Shown piece after piece: positions 1-5,153 of a DNA stretch of 5,292 bases. The DNA comes from an uncultured Eubacteriales bacterium (GTDB lineage Bacteria > Bacillota_A > Clostridia > Oscillospirales > Oscillospiraceae). A program made the translations under genes and the position numbers. Location: positions 1 through 5,292 of the forward strand of contig USNH01000087.1 of assembly GCA_900556015.1 (NCBI GenBank), written 5' to 3'. Each line of letters starts with the position of its first letter. Positions within the stretch are counted from its first letter, which is position 1. Below the pieces are notes generated by a model. It had not been told where the DNA came from. It saw only the letters and a list, made by a program, of their open reading frames with translations, and did not search any database.

Positions 1-499
1 CTACTGCACGTCGCTCACGCCGGAGGGCGTCGGCGTTCATGCCGAAAAAATCGGCGGCACGACGGATATCTCTGCCGGTCAGCTTATCGACCGGACGGGG
101 AAGCTGCTTGGCCTGCGCTTTCCGGCGGGGAAGGCGCTTGATGCGCTGAGCAGGGAAGCGGAAAACGACGATTTTTTCCGCGTAAAGGTCAATGGAACGG
201 AATTTTCCCTCTCCGGTGTACAGAATAAGGTCGAGCAGTATCAAAAATCGCCCGCCGAAACTGCGCGGTTTGCGCTGCTGACACTGATCGACGCGATCCT
301 CCGCGCGACGAAGAACGCATTGAAGCAGTATCCCGGCTGCGCGGTCGTTTTTGCGGGCGGCGTTGCGTCGAATTCGATGCTGCGGCAGCGGTGCGACGGG
401 CTGCCGGCGATCTTCTGCCCACCGCAGTACGCAACGGACAATGCACTGGGCATCGCGGTGCTGACATGGAGGGCGCTCAATGCAGCAAATGGTTTATGA
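1..499 (+). CDS. M22 family (TsaD/glycoprotease-like) protein, C-terminal part
   Basis: This is the last 165 codons of a gene that begins left of the window; the reading frame starts at base 2. The fold is the ASKHA-type M22 family, which includes TsaD, the ATPase that makes the t6A modification on tRNA. Visible family motifs are GGTTDISAGQLIDRTG followed by LLGLRFPAG (fragment residues 18-42), FSLSGV (68-73), AGGVASNSMLR (118-128) and ATDNALGIA (144-152). The Asp of TDN (fragment residue 146) matches the metal-binding Asp of TsaD; the N-terminal metal-binding histidines lie outside the window. Canonical TsaD has a TxDDAxGEAFDK-type segment and FSGLKTA, whereas this protein has TDISAGQLIDR and FSLSGVQNK. 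I therefore read it as the clostridial TsaD-like paralog often annotated 'peptidase M22', not as tsaD itself. True peptidase activity is doubtful for this family. The stop lies 20 nt inside xseA, so the two genes are probably co-translated. Family is sure, paralog status likely, function unknown. Confidence 0.85.
   Translation, partial: YCTSLTPEGVGVHAEKIGGTTDISAGQLIDRTGKLLGLRFPAGKALDALSREAENDDFFRVKVNGTEFSLSGVQNKVEQYQKSPAETARFALLTLIDAILRATKNALKQYPGCAVVFAGGVASNSMLRQRCDGLPAIFCPPQYATDNALGIAVLTWRALNAANGL
468..473 (+). promoter_or_regulatory. Ribosome binding site of xseA
   Basis: GGAGGG sits 6 nt before the ATG at 480, inside the end of the upstream M22 gene. The next in-frame ATG (489) would be 15 nt away, so this site favours the start at 480. 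Confidence 0.75.
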
Positions 500-1706
500 G
501 GTTTCGCAGATCAACGAATACCTGCGGCTCAAGTTTGAAGAAGATGATTTTTTAAGTGACGTTCTCCTGCGTGGAGAGATCAGCAATTACAAGGTCTATC
601 CCTCCGGACATCACTACTTTACCCTGAAGGACAGCCAGTGCAGTCTGAAGTGCGTTATGTTCAGGGGCAGCGCCGCGCGCCTGCGCTTCCGCCCGGAAAA
701 CGGTATGCAGGTTATCGCCTCCGGCCGTATCAGCGTCTATCCCCGCGACGGCGCCTACCAGCTGTACTGTACCGGCCTGACGCCCGAGGGCGCCGGCGAC
801 CTGAGTGTGGCCTTTGAGCAGCTGAAGGAAAAGCTGCGGAAGGAGGGCCTGTTTGACGAGACCCATAAAAAACCCCTGCCGCCATATCCCCGGCGCATCG
901 CCATCGTCACCTCCCCGGCAGGCGCGGCGGTCCACGACATGATCCGCATCCTCCGCCGCCGCTATCCCATCGCCAAGGTCCTTCTGCTGCCCGTTCGCGT
1001 GCAGGGAACTGAGGCCCCGGCGGAGATCGCCGGCGCCATCCGTTACGCCAATGCCCACGGCCTGGCCGATGTGCTCATCACCGGCCGCGGCGGCGGTTCG
1101 CTGGAGGACCTGTGGGCCTTTAACGACGAGCGCGTGGCCCGCGCCATCTACGACTCGGATATTCCCGTCATCTCGGCGGTGGGCCACGAGCCGGACGTGG
1201 CCATCAGCGACTTCGTAGCGGACCGGCGGGCCTCCACGCCCTCCAACGCCGCCGAGATCGCCGTGCCGGACATGGCCGAGCTGCTGCGGACGCTGGATGC
1301 CGCCCATTCCCGCATGACACAGTCGATACGCCGCGATATCGCCGCCCATTCCCGCCGTTTAGAGTCCCTGTCGAAAAAACGCGTCCTCACGGACCCGACC
1401 GCTTACCTGGCGGACCGCCGCCAGGATGTGGACCATATGACCCACCGACTCTGCGCCGCCATGCGCGGATCGACGGACGATCAACGCCGCCGCTTCGGCG
1501 CGCTGGCCGCATCGCTGGATGCCCTCAGCCCATTGAAGGTCCTGGGCCGCGGCTACGCACTGGCTCAGCGGCCGGACGGCACAGTGCTCCGCAGCGCCGA
1601 CCAGGCGCGGATAGGGGAGACCCTGCGCCTGCGGCTGGCCGACGGCGCCCTGCGGTGCCAAGTAAAGGAAAAGGAGAACGAACATGGCAGCAAAAAAGAC
1701 GTTTGA
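480..1706 (+). CDS. xseA: Exodeoxyribonuclease VII large subunit
   Basis: This is the catalytic subunit of exonuclease VII, a cytoplasmic metal-independent nuclease that degrades single-stranded DNA from both ends into short oligonucleotides; it works with several copies of XseB. The 408 residues show an N-terminal OB-fold for ssDNA binding (about 1-105, with VLLRGEISNYKVYPSGHHYFTLKD at 28-51 opening it), then the catalytic domain. Catalytic-domain motifs are VTSPAGAAVHDMI (143-155), GRGGGSLEDLWAFNDE (202-217) and SAVGHEPDVAISDFVADRR (232-250). D153, R203, H236 and D239 align with residues reported as important in the E. coli enzyme (D155, R205, H238, D241). A helical, Arg-rich region (about 265-345) should be the XseB-binding coiled coil, and LSPLKVLGRGYAL (349-361) is the conserved C-terminal signature. 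Length is slightly below E. coli (about 456) but normal for clostridia. Its first 20 nt overlap the M22 gene and its last 23 nt overlap xseB, consistent with subunit co-translation. Confidence 0.97.
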   Translation: MQQMVYEVSQINEYLRLKFEEDDFLSDVLLRGEISNYKVYPSGHHYFTLKDSQCSLKCVMFRGSAARLRFRPENGMQVIASGRISVYPRDGAYQLYCTGLTPEGAGDLSVAFEQLKEKLRKEGLFDETHKKPLPPYPRRIAIVTSPAGAAVHDMIRILRRRYPIAKVLLLPVRVQGTEAPAEIAGAIRYANAHGLADVLITGRGGGSLEDLWAFNDERVARAIYDSDIPVISAVGHEPDVAISDFVADRRASTPSNAAEIAVPDMAELLRTLDAAHSRMTQSIRRDIAAHSRRLESLSKKRVLTDPTAYLADRRQDVDHMTHRLCAAMRGSTDDQRRRFGALAASLDALSPLKVLGRGYALAQRPDGTVLRSADQARIGETLRLRLADGALRCQVKEKENEHGSKKDV

Positions 1707-1914
1707 AGAGAATATGTCCCGGCTGGAGGAGATCGTCTCCCTGCTGGAGCGGGGAGACGCCCCCCTGGATCAGGCCATGGCGCTGTTTGAGGAGGGGACG
1801 AAGCTGGTGAACCAGTGCCGCAAGGAGCTGGACACGGCGGAGCAGAAGGTGGTCAAGCTGGCCAAGGGCGCGGACGGTGCGCCTGTGGAGAGCGATTTTA
1901 CGGCGGAGGAATGA
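1684..1914 (+). CDS. xseB: Exodeoxyribonuclease VII small subunit
   Basis: This is the 76-residue small subunit of exonuclease VII. The family folds as a helical hairpin that binds along the coiled coil of XseA and is needed for activity; it has no catalytic residues of its own. The family pattern is clear: TFEENMSRLEEIVSLLERGD (residues 6-25), then APLDQAMALFEEGTKLV (26-42) and CRKELDTAEQKV (45-56), followed by an acidic, poorly conserved tail. The length is normal for the family (about 60-85). The ATG at 1684 is preceded by AAGGAG at 1671-1676 with a 7-nt spacer, both inside the end of xseA. The 23-nt overlap in a different frame suggests translational coupling to fix subunit ratio (inference). 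Confidence 0.96.
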   Translation: MAAKKTFEENMSRLEEIVSLLERGDAPLDQAMALFEEGTKLVNQCRKELDTAEQKVVKLAKGADGAPVESDFTAEE

Positions 1915-1917
1915 CGG

Positions 1918-2787
1918 ATGGACTACGAAGGAAGATATGAGACGTACCGCGTGGCGGTGGAGACACACCTGAACGGCCTGTTTGCCGGCAGCGCGCCCTA
2001 CGGGCAGCTGTATGAGGCCATTCGGTACAGCCTGCTGGCGGGCGGTAAGCGTATCCGCCCGGTGCTGACGCTGGAGTTTGCCCGGCTGGGCGGTATTGAC
2101 TGGCGCTTGGCGCTGCCCTATGCCTGTGCGCTGGAGTTGGTGCACAACTACTCTCTGATCCACGACGACCTGCCCTGCATGGACGATGACGACCTGCGGC
2201 GGGGCAAGCCCACCAACCACAAGGTCTACGGCGAGACGCTGGCCATTCTGGCCGGTGACGCTATGCAGCCGGAGGCGTTCCGGCTCATCGCCCAGGCGGA
2301 GGGACTGTCCGCAGAGAGCCGCATCGCGGCGGTGGAGGTGCTGGCCAAGGCCGCCGGAGCGGACGGCATGGTGGGCGGACAGGTGCTGGACACGGTGTAT
2401 GACGTGATGGACGCGGAGGGACTGACGTTCCTGAACCGGCTCAAGACCTGCGCCATGATCTCCGGCGCGGCGGAGCTGGGCTGTGTGGCCGCCGGAATGG
2501 ACGAAGAAAAGCGGCGGCAGGCCCGCGAGTTCGGCGATAACCTCGGCCTGGCGTTCCAAATTCGGGACGACATTCTCGATGTGGAGGGCAGCGAGGACGT
2601 GTTCGGAAAGCCCATCGGCTCGGACAGGGAGGAGGGCAAGGTCACGTTTGTGGACGTGAAGGGCTTGGCCGCCTGCCAGCAGGCGGTGGAGGACTACACA
2701 GCTGCGGCCAAGGCGGCTATCGCGGACTGGGAGGGCAACGAGTTCCTGCTGGAGCTGGCCGACCGCATGGTAAAGCGTGTAAAGTAA
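1918..2787 (+). CDS. ispA: Polyprenyl diphosphate synthase, farnesyl diphosphate synthase type
   Basis: This trans-prenyltransferase condenses isopentenyl diphosphate with allylic diphosphates, most likely up to farnesyl diphosphate (C15), feeding undecaprenyl phosphate and other isoprenoids; it is soluble and all-helical. The 289 residues contain GGKRIRP (42-48), the first Asp-rich motif DDLPCMD (83-89, the DDxxxxD form) followed by DDDLRRGKPTNH (90-101), MVGGQVLD (151-158), K176-T177, and the second Asp-rich motif DDILD (217-221). Tyr78 and Ser79, five and four residues before the first motif, and the Pro within the motif match type II bacterial FPP synthases such as E. coli IspA (YSLIHDDLPxMDDDD). 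This supports a C15 product, but a C10 product cannot be excluded. A canonical KTG is KTC here. Start: GGAGGA at 1905-1910 with a 7-nt spacer, and only 3 nt after the xseB stop. It is the last gene of the operon, before the hairpin at 2818-2851. In many clostridia dxs follows; here it does not. Confidence 0.95.
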   Translation: MDYEGRYETYRVAVETHLNGLFAGSAPYGQLYEAIRYSLLAGGKRIRPVLTLEFARLGGIDWRLALPYACALELVHNYSLIHDDLPCMDDDDLRRGKPTNHKVYGETLAILAGDAMQPEAFRLIAQAEGLSAESRIAAVEVLAKAAGADGMVGGQVLDTVYDVMDAEGLTFLNRLKTCAMISGAAELGCVAAGMDEEKRRQAREFGDNLGLAFQIRDDILDVEGSEDVFGKPIGSDREEGKVTFVDVKGLAACQQAVEDYTAAAKAAIADWEGNEFLLELADRMVKRVK

Positions 2788-2817
2788 ATACGCCTGTCAG
2801 CGAAGTTATACAGTCGA

Positions 2818-2851
2818 AAACGACGCCCGGAGGAGTCTCCGGGCGTCGTTT
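2818..2851. terminator. Bidirectional rho-independent terminator between ispA and nth
   Basis: A perfect 15-bp inverted repeat (2818-2832 with 2837-2851) encloses a 4-base loop GAGT. The stem core is very GC-rich (CGACGCCCGGAG), flanked by AAAA on the left (2817-2820) and TTT on the right (2849-2851). It lies 30 nt after the ispA stop and 7 nt beyond the nth stop, between convergent genes, so it can end both transcripts. The uridine tract is short on the + strand (TTT then GT) and slightly better for the - strand (TTTT), so it may act more strongly on nth transcripts. Confidence 0.88.
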
Positions 2852-2858
2852 GTCACGG

Positions 2859-3503
2859 TCATTCACTTTTCGGGTCGCTGCCGTAGTCGCACAGGGGGCG
2901 CAGGGGACATTCACCGCAGTTGGGCTTGTGGGCCTTGCACAGGGCGCGGCCATGGAGCACCATGCGGTGGCAGAAGTTGTTGGCCTCCTCCGGCGGCAGT
3001 ACCCGGCGGAGCTGCCGCTCCACCTTCAGCGGGTCTTTGCTGCCGTCTGTCAGGCCCAGGCGGCCTGTGATGCGGATGCAGTGGGTATCGCAGACATAGC
3101 CGTCCTTGCCGTAGATGTCGCCCAGGATCAGGTTGGCGGTCTTGCGGCCTACGCCGGGCAGGGACAGGAGGTCGTCCATGTTGTCGGGCACTTTGCCGCC
3201 GAAGCGCTCCAGCAGCATTTGTGCGGAGGCCACGATGTCCCGGGCCTTGGCGCGCCAAAAGCCGCAGGACTGGACGTATGTACCCACCTCGTCCACGTCG
3301 GCGGCGGCAAAGGATTCCAGCGTGGGGTAGCGGGAAAACAGGGCGGGCGTGACCAGGTTCACGCGGGCGTCGGTGCACTGGGCCGCCAGCCGGACGGAGA
3401 ACAGCAGCTCGTAATCCTTGCCGTAGTCCAGCGAACACAGAGCGTCCGGGTACAGCTTTTTCAGCGCGTCTATGATGGCGGAGACCTGCGCTTGCGATTT
3501 CAT
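2859..3503 (-). CDS. nth: Endonuclease III (DNA glycosylase/AP lyase)
   Basis: This bifunctional base-excision-repair enzyme removes oxidised pyrimidines and nicks the abasic site by beta-elimination. The 214 residues match the usual family length (about 210-215). The helix-hairpin-helix is LPGVGRKTAN (115-124), with catalytic Lys121 (K120 in E. coli). The Asp of VCDTHCIR is Asp139 (D138 in E. coli). The C-terminal [4Fe-4S] cluster ligands are C189, C196, C199 and C205, in the exact C-x6-C-x2-C-x5-C spacing of EndoIII. RLAAQCTDARVN (38-49) replaces the common LSAQ-TD. All key residues for both glycosylase and lyase chemistry are present. The ATG (complement of 3501-3503) has GTGAGGTG at 3511-3518 with a 7-nt spacer. 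The gene stands alone on the - strand, convergent with ispA and divergent from rarA. MutY is excluded by the short length and the lyase Lys in the hairpin. Confidence 0.97.
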   Translation of the reverse strand: MKSQAQVSAIIDALKKLYPDALCSLDYGKDYELLFSVRLAAQCTDARVNLVTPALFSRYPTLESFAAADVDEVGTYVQSCGFWRAKARDIVASAQMLLERFGGKVPDNMDDLLSLPGVGRKTANLILGDIYGKDGYVCDTHCIRITGRLGLTDGSKDPLKVERQLRRVLPPEEANNFCHRMVLHGRALCKAHKPNCGECPLRPLCDYGSDPKSE

Positions 3504-3522
3504 TCCACATCACCTCACGCCT

Positions 3523-3551
3523 ATTGTATCAGATGTTGCAGAAAAAGGCAA
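3523..3551 (-). promoter_or_regulatory. Predicted sigma-A promoter for nth
   Basis: Read on the - strand: -35 TTGCCT (complement of 3546-3551), 17-nt spacer, -10 TACAAT (complement of 3523-3528) preceded by TGA, which makes an extended -10. Transcription would start near 3516, giving a leader of only about 13 nt with the Shine-Dalgarno at its very 5' end. That short leader is the main reason for doubt. A second possible -10 (TATTAT, complement of 3560-3565) lies further upstream but has no good -35. Confidence 0.6.
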
Positions 3552-3564
3552 TCCGTGCTATAAT
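3536..3564 (+). promoter_or_regulatory. Predicted sigma-A promoter for rarA operon
   Basis: A perfect -10 TATAAT (3559-3564) is preceded by TGC, an extended -10. A weak -35 TTGCAG (3536-3541) lies 17 nt upstream. The predicted start point near 3571 gives a leader of about 25 nt before the rarA ATG at 3596. The promoter overlaps that of nth on the other strand, so the two polymerases should compete (inference). Confidence 0.72.
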
Positions 3565-3581
3565 ACATAAATATGATTCAC

Positions 3582-3590
3582 GGGGAGGTG
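3582..3590 (+). promoter_or_regulatory. Ribosome binding site fixing the rarA start
   Basis: GGGGAGGTG lies 5-7 nt before the ATG at 3596. An in-frame ATG at 3524 would give 24 extra residues, but it has no comparable site, lies upstream of the predicted -10 box and adds sequence absent from the family. The 3596 start is therefore chosen. Confidence 0.85.
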
Positions 3591-3595
3591 TCGCC

Positions 3596-4858
3596 ATGCG
3601 GCCACTGGCAGACGAAATACGGCCACAGACCTTGGATGAGGTGTGTGGGCAGCGCCATTTGCTGGGCGAGGGAGCGCTGCTGCGGCGGCTCATCGAGAAC
3701 GGCACGGACACCAACCTGATCTTCTACGGGCCGTCCGGCACAGGCAAGACCACGGTGGCCAACATCATCGCCAAGCGGGCGGAGAAAACGCTGTACTACC
3801 TGAACGCCACGACGGCCTCCTTGCAGGACGTGAAAAACGTCATTGGCGATGTGGACACCATGCTCGCCCCCAACGGCGTGCTGCTGTATTTGGACGAGAT
3901 CCAGTACTTCAACAAGAAGCAGCAGCAAAGTTTGCTGGAGTTTTTGGAGAACGGGAAGATCACGCTGATCGCGTCCACCACGGAGAATCCGTATTTTTAC
4001 ATCTACAACGCGCTGCTGTCTCGCTGCACCGTGTTTGAGTTCAAGCCGCTGACGGTGGAGGAGACCGTTCCCGCGGTGGAGCGGGCGCTGCGGATCGAGC
4101 AGGAGAGAAGCGCACTGCCGTTTTCGTGGGCGGAGGACGTGCCCAAGACCGTGGCGGCGGGCTGCGGCGGCGATGTGCGGAAGGCGGTCAACGCCGTGGA
4201 GCTGCTGTACCGCTCGGCAAAGCCGGCGGACGGCGGATTATATGTGACAAGCGATGACGCTTTACAGCTAAGTCAGCACAGCGCTATGCGGTATGACCGG
4301 GAGGGCGACGACCACTATGACCTGCTGTCGGCGCTGCACAAGTCCATCCGTGGCTCTGACCCGGACGCGGCGGTGTACTATTTGGGACGGCTGCTGGTGG
4401 CGGGCGATCTGATCTCCCCCTGCCGCCGTCTGCTGTGCGCTGCGGCGGAGGATGTAGGGCTGGCCTACCCGCAGGCTATTATGATTACAAAGGCCTGCGT
4501 GGACGCGGCCTTACAGCTTGGCTTGCCGGAGGCGAAGCTGCCCCTGGCGGAGGCGGCGGTGCTGCTGGCCACCGCGCCGAAGTCCAACAGTGCCTGCATG
4601 GCCATCGACGCGGCCATGGGCGACATCCAGCGCGGCGCGGTGGGGGAGATACCCCGGCATTTGAAGAACGTCCACGCGGACAGCGCCGGAGCGGAAAAAG
4701 CGGCAGCATATAAATACCCGCACAATTACGCCAACCACTACGTAAAGCAGCGGTATCTGCCGGAGACGCTGGGCGAAAAGCGGTACTATGAGTACGGGCC
4801 GAACAAAACGGAGCAGGCGGCCAGGCGGTACTGGGACGACATCAAGGGAGGCGCGTAA
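3596..4858 (+). CDS. rarA: Replication-associated recombination protein A (AAA+ ATPase, MgsA/RarA)
   Basis: RarA is a homotetrameric AAA+ ATPase related to clamp-loader subunits and eukaryotic WRNIP1. It acts at stalled replication forks and at single-strand/double-strand junctions. From the ATG at 3596 it is 420 residues, close to the B. subtilis protein. It opens with PLADEIRPQTLDEVCGQRHLLG (3-24), the family N-terminus. Walker A is GPSGTGKTT (45-53), Walker B LLYLDEIQ (96-103, D100/E101), sensor 1 ASTTENP (126-132), the arginine finger R143 in NALLSRC, and sensor 2 GGDVRKAVNAVE (191-202, R195). The MgsA-type C-terminal half follows: YDLLSALHKSIRGSDPDAAVYYL (241-263), CAAAEDVGLAYPQA (281-294) and YKYPHNYANHYVKQRYLP (372-389). 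Walker B is followed by QYFNK where HRFNK is more usual. It leads a probable four-gene operon, with its stop overlapping the next ATG by 1 nt. Confidence 0.96.
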   Translation: MRPLADEIRPQTLDEVCGQRHLLGEGALLRRLIENGTDTNLIFYGPSGTGKTTVANIIAKRAEKTLYYLNATTASLQDVKNVIGDVDTMLAPNGVLLYLDEIQYFNKKQQQSLLEFLENGKITLIASTTENPYFYIYNALLSRCTVFEFKPLTVEETVPAVERALRIEQERSALPFSWAEDVPKTVAAGCGGDVRKAVNAVELLYRSAKPADGGLYVTSDDALQLSQHSAMRYDREGDDHYDLLSALHKSIRGSDPDAAVYYLGRLLVAGDLISPCRRLLCAAAEDVGLAYPQAIMITKACVDAALQLGLPEAKLPLAEAAVLLATAPKSNSACMAIDAAMGDIQRGAVGEIPRHLKNVHADSAGAEKAAAYKYPHNYANHYVKQRYLPETLGEKRYYEYGPNKTEQAARRYWDDIKGGA

Positions 4859-5049
4859 TGGAGCTGAACCTGAACGATATTCTGGAGCTGAAGAAGGAGC
4901 ATCCCTGCGGCAGCAAGCGCTGGCAGGTGCTGCGGGTGGGCATGGACATCAAGCTGCGGTGCTTGGGCTGCGGGCACGAGGTCATGCAGCCCCGCCGCAA
5001 GGTGGAGAAGATGATACGGCGTATCGAGCCGAAGGAGGAGACGACATGA
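4858..5049 (+). CDS. DUF951 family small protein (YyzM-like)
   Basis: A 63-residue protein matching the DUF951 family of Firmicutes, whose function is unknown. Family-type features are LKKEHPCGSKRWQVLRVGMD (11-30), IKLRCLGCGHEVMQPRRKVE (31-50) and a basic C-terminal stretch. H15, C17, C35, C38 and H40 could bind zinc, with C35-x2-C38 forming a zinc-knuckle-like turn (inference). The small size, basic charge and aromatic/hydrophobic pattern would suit a small beta-barrel that binds nucleic acid, but the sequence does not prove it. Start: GGGAGG at 4846-4851 with a 6-nt spacer. The ATG shares one base with the rarA stop (TAATG), and the stop overlaps the next gene by 4 nt (ATGA), so it should be translationally coupled on both sides. 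Confidence 0.9.
   Translation: MELNLNDILELKKEHPCGSKRWQVLRVGMDIKLRCLGCGHEVMQPRRKVEKMIRRIEPKEETT
5032..5038 (+). promoter_or_regulatory. Strong ribosome binding site of the 32-residue membrane protein
   Basis: AAGGAGG, a full match to the anti-Shine-Dalgarno sequence, lies 7 nt before the ATG at 5046. It is among the best sites in the window and is the main evidence that the very short gene after it is real. Confidence 0.8.
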
Positions 5050-5144
5050 GACCGAAATGGACGAGATATATGGCCATGGGCATCGCGCTGCTGCTGGCCA
5101 TCGTGATGGCTGTTTCGCTGATCCTGCCCTATATCGGGCTGTGA
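5046..5144 (+). CDS. Single-pass membrane microprotein, 32 residues
   Basis: A very short gene: ATG at 5046, TGA at 5142-5144. The sequence begins MRPKWTRYMAMG and continues into one hydrophobic helix (about residues 8-30, rich in Ala, Leu, Ile, Val and Met) ending PYIGL. There is no signal-peptidase site and almost nothing outside the membrane. The positive charges (R2, K4, R7) predict N-terminus in, C-terminus out. Support for a real gene is the perfect AAGGAGG at 7 nt, the ATGA overlap with the DUF951 stop, and a composition that is coherent for membrane insertion. I do not recognise the family. In size and layout it resembles Firmicutes miniproteins such as Prli42 or DUF4044, but I cannot show homology. 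It could regulate or anchor a partner, possibly the DUF951 protein (inference). Confidence 0.78.
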   Translation: MRPKWTRYMAMGIALLLAIVMAVSLILPYIGL

Positions 5145-5151
5145 GGTGAGG
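5143..5151 (+). promoter_or_regulatory. Ribosome binding site of the last partial gene
   Basis: GAGGTGAGG overlaps the stop of the microprotein gene and precedes the GTG start at 5154. The GAGG at 5143-5146 gives a 7-nt spacer. Confidence 0.6.
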
Positions 5152-5153
5152 CC

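Noticed and set aside
552..1349. A 265-codon open frame on the - strand inside xseA
   Set aside because: It is fully antisense to conserved XseA motifs, rich in Gly, His, Asp and Val with no family signature; a codon-bias shadow.
1525..2559. A 344-codon open frame on the - strand across xseA, xseB and ispA
   Set aside because: It is antisense to three well-supported genes, its translation is low-complexity and rich in Gln, His, Arg and Leu with no recognisable domain, and it has no ribosome binding site I can see. Long antisense frames are expected at this GC content.
2850..3563. A 237-codon open frame on the + strand over nth
   Set aside because: It is antisense to nth, whose catalytic and iron-sulphur motifs are intact, and it would run through the shared terminator and the promoter region. 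No family motif is seen.
3524..3595. A 24-residue N-terminal extension of RarA from the ATG at 3524
   Set aside because: The region holds the predicted promoters, the extension does not resemble RarA N-termini, and GGGGAGGTG clearly serves the ATG at 3596.
3504..3595. LexA/SOS operator in the nth-rarA gap
   Set aside because: I looked for a CGAACNNNNGTTCG-type or other palindrome over either promoter and found none.
4788..5045. Open frame upstream of and in frame with the microprotein ATG
   Set aside because: This part overlaps the end of rarA and all of DUF951 in another frame and encodes an Arg/Gly/Ala-rich shadow. Only the segment from 5046 has its own ribosome binding site and coherent composition.
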